Assembly: GCA_963575745.1 (NCBI GenBank)
Contig: CAUYUJ010016066.1
Location: 97,501-161,500, forward strand
Length of the DNA stretch: 64,000 nucleotides
Reading direction: 5' to 3'
Origin: Prorocentrum cordatum
Taxonomy: Eukaryota; Sar; Dinophyceae; Prorocentrales; Prorocentraceae
Shown here: piece by piece, positions 41,816 to 52,535 of the stretch
Layout of the letters: each line of letters opens with the position of its first letter
Position numbering within the stretch: the first letter of the stretch is position 1
Made by a program: the position numbers and the translations under genes
The notes under the pieces: model-generated
What the model saw: only the letters and a program-made list of their open reading frames with translations
What the model was told of the DNA's origin: nothing
Databases searched by the model: none

Positions 41816-42451
41816 CCCGGGTTCTGCGCGGCGGCGACGTCATTGACCGAGCCCCTGGCGAGGCTCGGCCTGCAGTCGATGCGAGGGCCGCGTCTTCTGC
41901 GCATCTTCCGCGGCAGACAAGGAAGACGAGGGCGCGGCGCGCGAGCGGCGAGGCGGCGGTGGGCCGGCGGGCTCTGGCGGCTTACTCTCAAGCATGGTGC
42001 CGCGCGCGCGCGCGGCAGCGGGTGGCCGCCAGCGCGCGACGGCGCGCGTCGAGAGCCCGTGCGCGGGCCCGGCGGCGCGCGAGCTACGGCTGGCAGCTCA
42101 GCGCGCCTCGGCCGGGCGGCGCGCAAGCCTGCTGGAAGAACGCGGCAGCGGAAACGCGCGTGCCGCTTCCTGATGCTTCCTGCTGCTTCTGTGCCCGCTA
42201 TGTCTGTGCATGCGCTCGCCGGCGCGCGCGTCGCAGCGAATGCTCGCCGCGGCAGCGCGGGCTCCCGGGAGCGTGCTTTCCTGGGCGGCCGCGACGCAAC
42301 TTCCCCCCCACCATCCCGCGCCGCGTGACAGACCCTCCGAAAATATGAAGATGGGGAAGGGCTGATGGTTCCGAGGGGGGCGGGGCGCGCGCAGCTCCTG
42401 TGCGCATTCGCATGTAAGTCCGTAGTCGGAGGTCGGCTGGCGCTCGTGCCC

Positions 42452-43275
42452 TTACGGCGCGATGAGCTTGCCGGCCGACGTGGGAGCGACGGTATGCGGT
42501 GTATGTGGCCGCCGACGAAAGCCGCTGGCCTCGTCGTGGAGGACAGATCCATCTATGCTGCCCTCGGTCAGTCCGTCCGCGATCATGTCACGGGCATCCT
42601 CCCAGCTCAGGGCCCGCGGTTGGCCCGGGCTCAGGAGGTCGCGGAGCCAGAGCACATGCGGCAGCAGTGAGAAAGCTGCCAAAGGCTTGGGTCTCGTCGC
42701 CGTGGCGGCTGTGTCCGCTCCCATCGACTCGAGGCAGAGTTCGATTGGCAGTGCGAGTGGCTGTTGACCACCTCGTTGACGACGTGCCGCTCCAGGGCCG
42801 CGGGGCCCTTTAAGTACTTCATGGGGTGTGGTGGCTAGAGTGAGGCCGTGATCTGTTGATCTGATCGCGGTCATCAGCTCACTTGTGAAGGTGCTTTGCG
42901 CAACTGTTCTGAATGCCCTGCGCCCATGCGCAAGAAGGTGGCTCCTCGCAAGGGTCGCCCTGCATCTACTACCTCCTTTTGTTCCTTGCGGAACGCTGCG
43001 TCACTGTGCATCCCGAGCATGTTTGCGCGGCGCATGGGTGGGTAGTGGATGCGTAGTGGCGTGGCCTGCGCCCGTCTCGCCAGTGTGCTGAGCTTCCGTA
43101 TGCGGCCGCGCGTTTGCGCCTCTGTGTGGTGCTGAAGTGCAACTGCGTAAACGTGCAGATTCATTCGGGTGGTGGGCGTGAAAGCCATAACCATGAGCAG
43201 ACTGGGGCGCAATTTGGACAGGCTCTCTGAGGCGAGCTCGGAGTTGGATTTGCTGGCCAGCACAGTGCTTCTCAT
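42452..43275 (-). pseudogene. C-terminal RNase H part of a Copia-like polyprotein
   Basis: Two minus-strand frames in series. 43275-42874 contains GMHSDAAFRKEQKE and GRPLRGATFLRMG, which fits the first Asp region of the Copia RNase H. 42874-42452 contains VLKGPRGPGAARRQRGG, LCLESMGADTAA, LPHVLWLRDLL and LSWEDARDMIADGLTEGSID, the last being the usual end of dinoflagellate Copia-like polyproteins (D...ADGLTKG). A frameshift lies at about 42875. The rest of the element is not upstream; 43.3-44.0 kb shows no RT. Confidence 0.6.
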
Positions 43276-43279
43276 TGGC

Positions 43280-44040
43280 TTAGTGTGTCTTGGACATGCT
43301 CTGGACGTGTCTTAATAATTTTCGGAATCTGTGTCTTGTGAGCCAACGGCAGGCATCTGAAACTTTCAAGTAAACGTTTCCGCGCGATCAACTGGACGTG
43401 ATCCTGATGCGAGACGGCGCAGGCTGGAAACGGCCCCCTTCGAATTATAAGAAGCGGGCAGGTGGGCCAGCGACGCAGCGCGAGAGCGCCGATGATGAGC
43501 AATGCGGGTCGGGCGGCGCAGCGGGCATCGGCGGCAGCCAGCAGCGGCAGCAGGCAGCAGCAACGGGAGGTTGCAGCGCCAGGCGCCGCAGGAGGGAGGC
43601 GGCGGCTGCGGCGGGCAGGAGGTGCCGCAGAGAAGCTGTTTGGAGAGAGCGTCGAGCTCTTATCGTCCGTTGCCTGTCAGTCGCACTCCGACCCACCGGA
43701 CTGGGAGCATGGGCGCGCGTTGAAAACGCATTGGGAACGGCCTCGACCAGGCAACTTCAACCCTTGGCCCAGGGGAACCGGAAACATTGAGGATGTCGCC
43801 GCCGCCGCTGAGGCCGCGGTTGCGCCGCCGACGCCGCCGTCGCGATGCCGCTGATGTCCCTGGCTCTGACGCGCGCGGGATCGAGCAGCGATTGACGGGC
43901 AACGCGCGATCTCATCGCGCGTTGCCTGTCAGTACCAGGAACATCGCAGAGCGTTGCGAGGCAGACATGGGGGCGAAGAAAAACGAAACTGGAAATTACC
44001 CCAGTGCGACCCTACCTAGAAGTTGGAGCCCCTAGGAAAC
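43280..44040. other. No gene recognised
   Basis: GCAGCGGCAG-rich imperfect repeats (43500-43620) and two copies of a GCGTTGCCTGTCAGT word (about 43667 and 43918). No domain in any frame. Confidence 0.45.
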
Positions 44041-44052
44041 CAGCATTAGTTG

Positions 44053-44335
44053 CTAAGCTATGCTGCGCTGTGCTATGCTGTGCTGTGCTGCGCTATGCTA
44101 TGCTATGCTATGCTGCGCTATGCTATGCTATGCTATGCTGGGCTACGCTATGATATGCTGTGCTGCGCTACGCTATGTTACGCTCTGCTATGCTATGCTG
44201 TGCTCTGCTATGCTAAAGCTCGGCGAAGCTAAGATGCAGGTAAGCTAAGCTAAGATAAACCTGAGCTAAGCTTAAGCTAAGGTAAACTAAGATGACATTA
44301 ACTAAGCTAAGATGAGATCAGCAACGCTAAGCTAA
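44053..44335. repeat. (GCTAT/GCTGT)n then (AGCTA)n pentanucleotide tract
   Basis: TGCTATGCTGTGC-type pentamers to about 44215, then AAGCTAAG/GATAAG-type words. Cys/Tyr/Leu frames across it are artefacts. Confidence 0.9.
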
Positions 44336-44349
44336 GGGGACGCAGCGAA

Positions 44350-44634
44350 GGGAACCGCGGGGCGGATCCTGGGGGAACCGCCCAGGGCGGGGTCCAGTGC
44401 CCGGCCCTTTTAAGCCCACAGAGTAAGAACCCTTCTAGGCAGAGCCTAGGTAGGGAGCTATAACAAAAACGACCCCGTGGATCGACGTGGGAAACTATTC
44501 TAAATACGCAGCGCCGCGGGGACCTGGAAAAAGACAGAAAGGCGGGAGCCAGGCACTATTTTTGAAACGTGTTTTTGTTTGAAAGCTGAAAACTAATAAA
44601 AAAGCGCCCACGGCGCTTCCAAGACGCACTCAGG
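44350..44634. other. No gene recognised; 3' flank of Copia-like element
   Basis: No frame or long terminal repeat is evident. The decayed Copia-like polyprotein fades out at about 44635, so its 3' terminus, if present, would lie here. Confidence 0.4.
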
Positions 44635-45490
44635 CTATTGGTTTCGGCTGAATGCACACGATCTGGCCCAGCTGGTATCGCCGTTGTGCACGGGGAAGTG
44701 GCGTGTTCCACAGCACGAAAAACCATCCCTAACATCCAGGTCGCCTTTGCCGAAAGCATCCTCGAAACGTTGAAGCGGCATTGCCTTCTCCTGGGGTGAT
44801 CCTGTGACTTTGATGTCGTCGACGTGTTTGGTGGCCAATAGGGCGAGACCGCCATCTCTGTGTGTGGCGATGAACTCGATGTCGTATAATGTTGGGAAGG
44901 CTACGTGCATTTGACTGGTGATCGTGGTGAATTGGATGGACCAACGCCTCGGGGTATCTTTGCACCTGGTGCCTGGTTTCTCCATGTGGAAAACTCCAAG
45001 TGCTGGGTCGAAATCGTCGCGCCCCTGTACTGCGCGTGGGACTGCGGCGGCGCCAGGGGAGAGCGCCCATGTAACCTCGCACTCATCCTCGCCTGTTGCC
45101 CCGAAAGTTCCAGGTAACTGACGCCCTTCAAGAAAGCCATCTTGACGTCCCGCGCACCCATCGTCCATCCGCGGCAGGCCGCCTCGGAGACAATCGCGCG
45201 CTGGGAGTCGTGATGAGGTGCCTGCGTTTGTGGTGAACGAGATTGGCGTCGGCGTCCTTGAAGTCTCGGAGAGTCGGCCCCGCTCGGATGATCCGAACCT
45301 TATGAGATGGATCTGATACACTTCGTGTCCATTTCCGTTTGCCTACCCACCTGCAGTCAAGGATGTTGCGTGCTCCTCGCGCGGGCGCCGTGAGAAGCAG
45401 GTGGGATCTACCCATCCTTGCAGCTCCTCGAGCACAGCGGCAACGACGGCTGCGGCGCGCTCTCGGAACTCTTCGGGGTAAGCAAGTCAC
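44635..45490 (-). pseudogene. Copia-type reverse transcriptase, frameshifted
   Basis: From 45490: ILDCRWVGKRKW, VRIIRAGPTLRDFKDADANL (fingers), then in a second frame GARDVKMAFLKGVSYLELSG (motif A, D-V-K-x-A-F-L), then in a third frame (from about 45120) FDPALGVFHMEKPGTRCKDTPR, LLATKHVDDIKVTGSP (motif C, HVDD) and FEDAFGKGDLDV, ending CGTRHFPV near 44680. At least two frame changes. The codon before VDD is His (the usual Tyr is lost or family-specific). Confidence 0.7.
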
Positions 45491-45491
45491 A

Positions 45492-46600
45492 TCACGTTCG
45501 ACTGCTGCCTCCTTGGCTCCTGCCGCGAATACCCGGAGGCGTGCGCAGTGACCGTCGGGAACAGGATGCTCTTGAGTCTGTGCATCTCGTCCAGGGTCGG
45601 CATTCCCACGTGGGCGTCCCCGGCCTCGTCGGTGTCGATGGCCTCTGCGGTCTCGAGAGGTCTACCGTGGGATAGCAGTGGTGCTGGCATGCCTCTGTGC
45701 GCAGGACTTGTGGCGGAGGGTGTGACGGAGCAAGTTGGGTCTCCGTCTCTAGGACATCCACGATGGTGACCGATCCGGTGAGCAACGCATTCGTCATGAC
45801 TGCTAGTTGGTCCTGCGTTGAGGAGGTCCAGCAAGTGGCGTCGATAAAATAATAATCGCTCAGAGAATCTTCGTGGGGCCCGTCCTCGATGGTGGATCGC
45901 CCCCCTACGTCGTGCGTGGAATCGTGGGGGCGTGTGCTGGCTTCCGAAGGATCGGCGCTGCTATCCCGAGCGTCTGCTACCCGTAGCTCATCCTTCACGC
46001 GATCTCTGAAGCAGCGCCCAGCTTCCTGTCCAAGCGTGAATAAGAGAGAAGAACATGTGGCTGTGTTCGGGACCTAGGAGCTCGACGAGGCTTCGTCAGT
46101 CCGCCTCGAAGCTCCACCATGCGTCCACTTCGCGACTGCCTGGTCGCCACCATGCCAGGAAGAAGCCGTCTCGACTGTCTTCGGCCGCGATGCGCTCGAG
46201 GCCGCGGCCGACTCGGATAGCTGCGGCACTGTTAAGATTGAAAACGTTTCTGGCGAAGTACTCGATGCTCAATGCCGCAGAACACTTGTTGGTGGTGACG
46301 GTGGCGACCGTGCCAGCGTCGGCAAGGCGAAAGCGTTGTTGGGTCTTAACCGAGAGGCTCATGGTATACCGTTCTACCATAATCCGTGCCTGACCGTGGG
46401 GTGTAGTAGGTTGGCTTGTAACTCCGTGTGTTGCGATCCACCGAAGTCCATGGGCCGTCGTGCATCTCCGAGGCGGTAGATCTGTTCGGCGCCTCGGTAG
46501 GTGGTGGTCATGGTGCCTTGTTGGGCACTCATCCTGACGGCTGCGGTTCGGCCCCTCCGCCCGCTTGCGTCTCTCGTGGATGGAGCTTGGTAGAAATCCA
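45492..46600 (-). pseudogene. Copia element region between integrase and RT
   Basis: 46601-46374 has DFYQAPSTRDASGRRG and VRMSAQQGTMTTTYRGAEQI, resembling the small post-integrase domain. 45998-45492 is an acidic Ser/Thr-rich linker (MKDELRVADARDSSADPSEA) that fades into the RT start. No enzyme motif is expected here. The part between 46370 and 46000 has no clear frame. Confidence 0.4.
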
Positions 46601-46619
46601 CCGACTCGCCTGGCTTGAA

Positions 46620-47402
46620 GTCCAGGGTCTAGCCTGCGACTGTGGTGTTGGTCTTGGAGGCCCTGTTGGTGTAAGATGGCCGGGGCCTATGCGATTCGTT
46701 GCAATGCGATCTCTCTTAGCCAAGGTGAGATGCGGGCCGCCCCTGCTGTGTCACCCGGGAGTGCCAACATGTCCGGCAGTGTCCGTGGTTGCTGTCCGAA
46801 TCGTGCGTCGTATGGTGTTACCTTCGCAAGAAATGAGAGAGTTGCCTGCGAACTCTGCCTCAGATCGTTGCTCGGGCATACTCCCTCCCAATCCTTCGCG
46901 CCGAACTTGTTCTTCGCTACAATGCGTGGCGCTTCGTAAGATTGCGCCGCGTCGTTCGATCATCCGGGCGCCCAGGTCGGGGGCTTGTGCTCGGACCACG
47001 ATGCCGCGTCGATCGATGCCTGGCTCAGCTGCGGCACAATAGGATGTCAGTGCACAGGCTCTCTGAGGAGCGGTGCCCGACATCGCTGGAGTCACCTCCG
47101 AGGAGCTTTGCGGCGTGCCATCGTTTGGACGCCCGAAATGGGTACGGAAAAAATGGGCACAATGCCCAACAACAGATGTTGTCCCAAACCAACAGCGGCC
47201 GCTGTTGGGCAGGCGGCCTTCTGTCTCGAATGGACACAGGCCGCGGCGGCGTGGACAGCGAACCCTGTTCAAAATGAACAGGAACTGCTGTTGGGCATTG
47301 TGCCCATTCTTTCCGTGCCCATTTCGGGCGTCCAGACTCGGTCGGCTCTGTCATGTGCCAGATCGGGCACCGGCGGTGGGAGAAGATATCCCCTTCTACT
47401 TC
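46620..47402 (-). pseudogene. Copia integrase, split by an inserted MITE
   Basis: Upstream of the insertion: EVEGDIFSHRRCPIWHMTE (about 47400-47345; first core Asp). After the insertion: a frame with YCAAAEPGIDRRGIVVRAQAPDLGARMIERRGAILR and HCSEEQVRREG, then AEFAGNSLISCEGNT (about 47040-46790), matching the region after the second Asp through the catalytic Glu neighbourhood of dinoflagellate Copia integrases. A ~215-bp element at 47123-47337 separates the parts, so the gene cannot work. Confidence 0.65.
47123..47337. mobile_element. MITE-like element, family A, copy 1
   Basis: 53-bp terminal inverted repeats (47123-47175 and 47285-47337) with 4 mismatches. They begin GTTTGGACGCCCGAAATGGG on the left, with GTCTGGACGCCCGAAATGGG as the complement of the right, and contain AATGGGCACAATGCCCAACA. 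The 109-bp centre is CAGCGGCC-rich and non-coding. It sits inside the Copia integrase core. Confidence 0.85.
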
Positions 47403-48940
47403 CTAATCGGGAGCCGTGACCAACTCGACCGAGGGTGTGATTCGTGGCGCGTCGCTGGTCCTGGCCCTGCACTCCTGGCATGCGTCAACCGCGCCGGCGA
47501 TGACTTGGATGGCTGTACTCGGGCACTGGGCTTCTGTAAATAGTTTTTCCATCTGAGTCCGTGTAGCATGCCGCCGGCGAGCGGATCTCGCGACGCGCTT
47601 GCGATGCGTCCGCAGTTCGTAGCATGCCCAAGTTCTGAGTGGCGTCGAAACTGGCCCAGTCTCCTGGTGCATGGCCCGTCGCAGCGTCCACGGCTCGAGG
47701 TTGCGGCCGGAGACCTCTGGGAGCTCGGGGCGCTGACGGGTCAGGCGGGTGTAGTGGTTCGTCGCCGTCAGAGAGATCGTCGCGGATGGGGGCAGGCGGT
47801 GCCGGGCCGTCGATGGGGCCTCGGTCCGGGGGCGGCCCATCGGTGTTTGACTTTCCCATGATCCAAGAACTCCCGCCGCGGGATCTTGAATCTGCTGCGC
47901 TCCGGCCTCGCGGGGGAAGTTTCCGCGTTGGCCGGCGCGGCGCGCTTGGATGGCCCTGTCTGGTTCGTCGAGCCAGCGGTGCTGGCCTGGCCGCCTGGCG
48001 TGGTCAGGGCGCGCTCTATCTCGCGGCGGGTCTCGTGCATCCTGGACGCAAATTTGGTGAATCAATTCCTCGGTGGGTAGCGCGCTTCCCTGTTTTTTGA
48101 CGTGGCGTGGTTGCAGGTGGCTGCGATTGCCGCGGCAGACGGGACATTCCGTCGGGCGTTTGGTGCGTTGGCTGCTTGCCTGGCAGCTGGTGCGACGGCC
48201 GCCGTCTGCGTGCCCGCGGCGCGCTTGAGGGCTCCAGTCGCCTTCGTTCGGGCACGGGGCTTGCCTGTTGGCGTAGGCGCGGCTGCTGTTGCCGGTGCTG
48301 GTGCTGGCGGTGCGTCGGCTTATTCCAAGCGTTCGAGTTCCTGGAGAGCCTCTGGGCTGATGCGGGCTCCTGTGGCCGGGTGGGGATCTGCCATGAGGGC
48401 GAGGAGGCCTTCCGCCGCGGCTGCGAGAGTGGCGACGCGTTGCGCCGCGCGCGCAGCTAAGCGCCATGGCCAGACCCGGAATCTCTTGGCGAGACGGTCG
48501 TGGCGACCGCTGCACCTCAACTTCCAGATGGGTGCTCGCTATAGCTGCGGACGGCCCCGTGGCTGGGAGACCGCGTAGCCCCTGGGCCCCCAAACAGCAT
48601 TGCTCGAACGCAACCGCGCCCGCGCGGGGATGCGTGGCCGGTCGTTCCCGCGGCCGTGCCGTGCTGAGCCAAGTGGGGCTCGGTTGCTCGACAAAGGAGC
48701 ACCGCCCGTAGTGGTGTACCCGTGCCGCCCCAACTTGTCCACAAGAGAAGATGCGTGGTGCATCTTCCGCGTAGCGTGTCCGCCGGGTCTTCTGCTTGAG
48801 TCGGTAGTTGAGACCACCGAGCGGCCCCGTGCTGCGGCAGGGCGGCGCCGCGAGCACCGCCAGCACATTGTTGGGCTCGAGGCGCTGGAGGACGTGGCGT
48901 TGGATATTAGGGCCGCCCAAATCGCGGCCAGTAGCCAAGT
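47403..48940 (-). pseudogene. Copia methyltransferase-like domain and pre-integrase zinc motif
   Basis: From 48938: LEPNNVLAVLAAPPC (residues 21-34), then GPLGGLNYRL, and CSFVEQPSPTWL (residues 80-91). These resemble the PC-motif and the E-N/Q-P...S..W motif of cytosine-5 methyltransferase-like folds. The domain ends near 48560. Arg-rich out-of-frame sequence follows, and then, at the end of the frame, STAIQVIAGAVDACQECRAR and DAPRITPSVELVT, the cysteine pair of the GAG-pre-integrase zinc motif. Enzyme activity is unlikely in this decayed copy. Confidence 0.5.
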
Positions 48941-50502
48941 CAAAATTGTCTCCTGTGTCGAATTTTTCGCCGAATGGTGACCTGCGAGGCGCGGACTTCG
49001 CCGCCGCGCAACTCGCGCGTATCCGTGCCGGGTCCTAAGGCGCGGATCGTTGCCGGGGCGCGCGCGACGTCTGTGGCCTGGAAAGTGGGCGCTGGCAGCG
49101 CGGCGTGGAGACCAACTGCGGTCCCTGCTGCGTGCGTTTCCGCCAGATGCTCACCGACTGGGAGCTCTCCGGCGCGTTCCATGGAAGGGTATGTCCTGGA
49201 ACAGTCGTTTGAGCTGCTTCTCCGTGCCAAGGCCAGAAAGGTGTCTCCGATGTCGTCGAACACGTCTACTGCTCTCTTGGGGCGTTTCACTGGCGCATGA
49301 CCTCGCTCCTGGCGTGCCTTCGCGCGTTCTACCTCCTCGGTGGGTGAGGCCAGCGACGGGGCGCTTGGTTGACGTGGAAATTCTGCCTGTTCATGCGTGT
49401 GGCATGACTTCATGTGCAGTTGATCGCTGTCTCCAGCTCGAGGTGTTGACGACGGGGCTGCCTCATTTTGGGGGTTGATGTAAATTGCCCTCGCGTCTGC
49501 CAGTGAGGCCAGATAACGCGGGCAAGATATCCCAGCTGGTGTAAAGAGGGCCTTCCGGAGCAAGGCGTGGGCTAGAATCGCGGTGCTCTTGCGAGGTCGG
49601 AGATCCAGTGGTCTTCCTTGGGTGCAGTATATTTTCGTCTGGATCAGCAAATGCGGCTTCGCGTGCTTTGCAGAACTTCGTCGTCTCATGTGTCTTACCT
49701 TCTTGTGTCCAATTGGCATGTAACCTTTCCTCAAGTGTCCTATTTGAGTCCGGATTGTCGGGCTGGCGGTCTGGGTTGACGAGTGCTGTTTCTCGGCGAA
49801 GCTGCCGAAGCCTCCTCGCCAAGCAGAGCAGCCGGTGCGTTCGCCAACCCTGCAATCTTTGAGCCTACCCGGGCAGAAGACCCTGCTCGGGCCCAACCGA
49901 CGTGCATGACCAATCGTGGGTGGAATTTTAACATTGCTTCTGCTTTGATTCGCTTTGCCTGGGAGGTCACTGAAGCGCTCTCCTTGCCAGTTGCCAGGAG
50001 GGCGCTCCGCCGTCCACTGCCGGGGCGCCCCGTGCACCAGGTCTTTCGGACATGTGTGCGCAACAGGCTGGCGCCGTATCGTCGTGGCGATGTGGAATGC
50101 CGTCTTGGCAGGCGACTTATTGTCTGGTTCTGGTGTGGGTCCGAGTCGGCAGAGCCTAATAATGAACAGCCTCATGCCGACTGCTGGGTTCTTGACCACT
50201 TCGATGGTGCGATTCGGCTTGTTTGCCACGTCTTCTGCGCCACAGGGTATGTCGCATCTTTGGCACGTCAGAAATAATTGATGTAGTCGCTCTCTAGCAC
50301 GATTGTACTGATACCCAAGATAAACCCGACTAGGCAGCATTGTATTCCAAACCAATTGAAATTCGTGTCGAGCGACTTCACGGAGGCGAGCGGATAGGTG
50401 CGGAGAAATGATTTTGGTAGGATGCGGTGTTCGCGCCAGCCGTCCGTGCTGCCGTCCGTGCTGCTCAAGAGTTCTAGCGTATGTCGTCGCGAGCTCTATC
50501 AC
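48940..50502 (-). pseudogene. Copia polyprotein spacer between protease and methyltransferase-like domain
   Basis: A 520-codon open frame on the minus strand. Parts read as degraded protein (RAVDVFDDIGDTFLALARRSS, SMERAGELPVGEH, TFQATDVARAPATIRALG), leading directly into the methyltransferase-like frame through FDLATGRDLGG after a stop at about 48940. No named domain. Confidence 0.4.
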
Positions 50503-50599
50503 TAGAGCGCGTTTGGGACGCGACGTTGGTTCCCTGGCCAGGAAAGCCAGGGTGCCCCACGTGGGCGCCGCAGTTCATTGCGAGCCGAGGTTCGACCGC

Positions 50600-51115
50600 T
50601 GCTCGGCCTCCTGGCTGGAAGGGGCAACGGCCGGAGTCGTGTCCTCCGTCCCCGTCTCCGTCTCGTCGGCGTGGGCGTGCCACTGGACGCTGCGGTCAGG
50701 TGCACCGCTTGCGGCTTGTACGGCCCTCTCGAAGTCGTCGATGACCATCGCGGAGTGTCCACCCGCCACTCGGAGCTTTCTGCAATGGGGTGCGAACGGT
50801 CCCCCCGGGCCATTCGATCTGGATGTCGCTGCAGCCGGGCAAAATCAGCTCGTCTTGGCCCAGCAGGCCGGGCACGTCGTTGCCCGATCCCCTGACATGG
50901 TGCTGTGAAGCTGTGGATGGTAGCTTTGCCCGGTTCATCCGTGGCAGCTATGGGGGTGCTCGCCTGATGGGTGCACTGTTGGGTCCCGTCGCCAACAGTT
51001 TGGGTGCTCAGAGACTTGCTTATGAGGAGCTACTGCGGCGCGGTTCGGCGGCGCAGCTGGCGCGCAAGCTTCTCGCCCATGAGGTTGGTCCACGCTCCTG
51101 GGTCTACAAAGACCC
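50600..51115 (-). pseudogene. Retropepsin-like region of the Copia element
   Basis: LPACEPRVFVDPGAWTNLMG (about 51130-51075) looks like the active-site loop of a retroviral-type aspartic protease, with DPGA where D-S/T-G-A is usual. The domain resumes in another frame at 50938 with SGNDVPGLLGQDEL, ILPGCSDIQIEWPGG and APSGGWTLRDGHRR. Frameshifts separate the parts. Confidence 0.5.
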
Positions 51116-51416
51116 TGGGCTCACATGCGGGGAGCTGTGTGCGACTGTGATACACCCGAATAGCGCACCCGCTTGCTGGCCCAGTGGGTGGCCACCAGAG
51201 GAGCACATCGGCTTCACCGGCTTGTGGCGAACCTTCAGGAAACGGCTGTCCCCAGGTGGGTGCAAGGGTTTTGCAGATGATCTCCCCGATCGGTGCGTTT
51301 CGTGGCGTGACCAAGATCTTTTTAGCACCGGAGGGCATGTCCTCACCAGGCGCTTCGTGGGGTGTGCTGGCGATCTGGATGTGCGTGACCTCGCGCACTG
51401 GTAGATATATGATGTT

Positions 51417-51419
51417 GGC

Positions 51420-51456
<37 letters not shown>

Positions 51457-51545
51457 GTGATGGTGATGATGATGCTGATGCTGATGATGATCGTGCTGAT
51501 GATGGCGATGGCGATGGAAATACGGATGAGAACGACGACGATGAT
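51417..51545. repeat. (GAT)n microsatellite
   Basis: GAT tract with GCT/GGT interruptions. Met/Ile-rich frames here are artefacts. Confidence 0.95.
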
Positions 51546-51549
51546 GACA

Positions 51550-51995
51550 TGCGGAGGGCAAAAGCAACGATGAGAGATGGGAGGGCGGGGCACTGGGAGG
51601 ATGGAAGGACTGGACGCGAGGCGCTGTCTTTACAAAACGAGGACCCCACACCAAAGGGTGGTCAGGCAAAACCACAACATCGAAAGCACCCTCGCCCCTG
51701 CCAACGACCGCGGCTTCGACGCGATCGTAGCGACGGCGACACTGCCAGCACGATCGCGACGACGGCGTTCACGACGACGGCGGCGCCCGCGACGGCGACG
51801 CGGCGACGACGGTGACGGCGACGACCGCGGCGGCGACGCGACGGCGAATTACTTCGCGCTGTCCTCAAATATCTTTCGGGTTGTCCTGATTTCGTTCTGC
51901 TGGAGCGCGCGGTATGTAATGGCTCGGTGTCGCCTGTGGGTTCTGTCCGAGGGTGCGTACATTCGCTTTTCGCGCAAGCTACATCCGTGGCTCGT
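51550..51995. other. No gene recognised
   Basis: Includes a GACGGCG-rich imperfect repeat (51720-51845). The remainder has no supported frame. Confidence 0.45.
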
Positions 51996-51997
51996 CT

Positions 51998-52067
51998 CCT
52001 GGGTCGTTGGCGTCGTCGTCCTCCTCGGCGTCCTCGTCGTCGTTGTCCTTGTCCTCGTCGTGGTCGC

Positions 52068-52098
<31 letters not shown>

Positions 52099-52240
52099 AT
52101 CGTCAACGTCCTCGTCCTCGTCGTCTCGTACTCGTCCTCGTCCACGTCGTCGTCGGTCTCGTCGTCGTCGTCGTCTCGTCGGCGTTCTCGTCCTCGTTCT
52201 CGTCGTCGCGTCGTCGTTCTCGTCGTCGTCGTCGTCCGGT
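51998..52240. repeat. (CGT)n microsatellite
   Basis: CGT trinucleotide tract with CCT interruptions; Val/Arg/Ser or Asp/Glu frames are artefacts. Confidence 0.95.
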
Positions 52241-52369
52241 CCTGGAAGTCTGGCTTCTTGACGGCGCGCTGCCGCAGACCCTCGAACGCGGCCGAGGACG
52301 CAGAGCTGGCGGCCGGCAGGATGCGCGAGGCCCACTGCTCCTCCTCGGTCGCGGGGCTCCGAGGGGCCG

Positions 52370-52535
52370 AGGGGTCGCGGGGGCCGAGGGGGCCGAGGGG
52401 GCCGAGGGGCCGAGGGGGTCGAGGGGGTCGAGGGGGTCGAGGGGCCGAGGGGCCGAGGGGGTCGAGGGGTCGAGGGGGTCGAGGGGGTCGAGGGGGTCGA
52501 GGGGGTCGAGGGGGTCGAGGGGCCGAGGGGCCGAG
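52370..52535. repeat. (GAGGGGGTC)n 9-bp minisatellite
   Basis: About 18 units of GAGGGGGTC or GAGGGGCC(G); the 9-bp period keeps frames open (Gly-Arg-Gly on one strand, Pro-Leu-Asp on the other). Confidence 0.95.

Larger units (their letters stand above)
44635..51610 (-). mobile_element. Degenerate Ty1/Copia-type retrotransposon
   Basis: Minus-strand order: retropepsin-like region (51.1-50.7 kb), spacer, methyltransferase-like domain (48.94-48.5 kb), pre-integrase zinc motif (about 47.5 kb), integrase (47.4-46.6 kb, interrupted by an inverted-repeat element), RT (45.49-44.64 kb). Integrase before RT defines Copia type. Many frameshifts and stops show an old copy. RNase H and long terminal repeats are not recognised. 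Confidence 0.7.

Noticed and set aside
41740-41830. tRNA-like A box (TGGCGCAGTGG, minus strand)
   Set aside because: No B box at the right distance and no cloverleaf; it is the start of the unassigned ORF.
44050-44248. Small Cys/Leu/Tyr-rich ORFs
   Set aside because: Translation of the GCTAT pentanucleotide tract.
42340-51700. Search for long terminal repeats around the Copia-like element
   Set aside because: No matching direct repeats seen on the two sides; the element is too decayed to define its ends.
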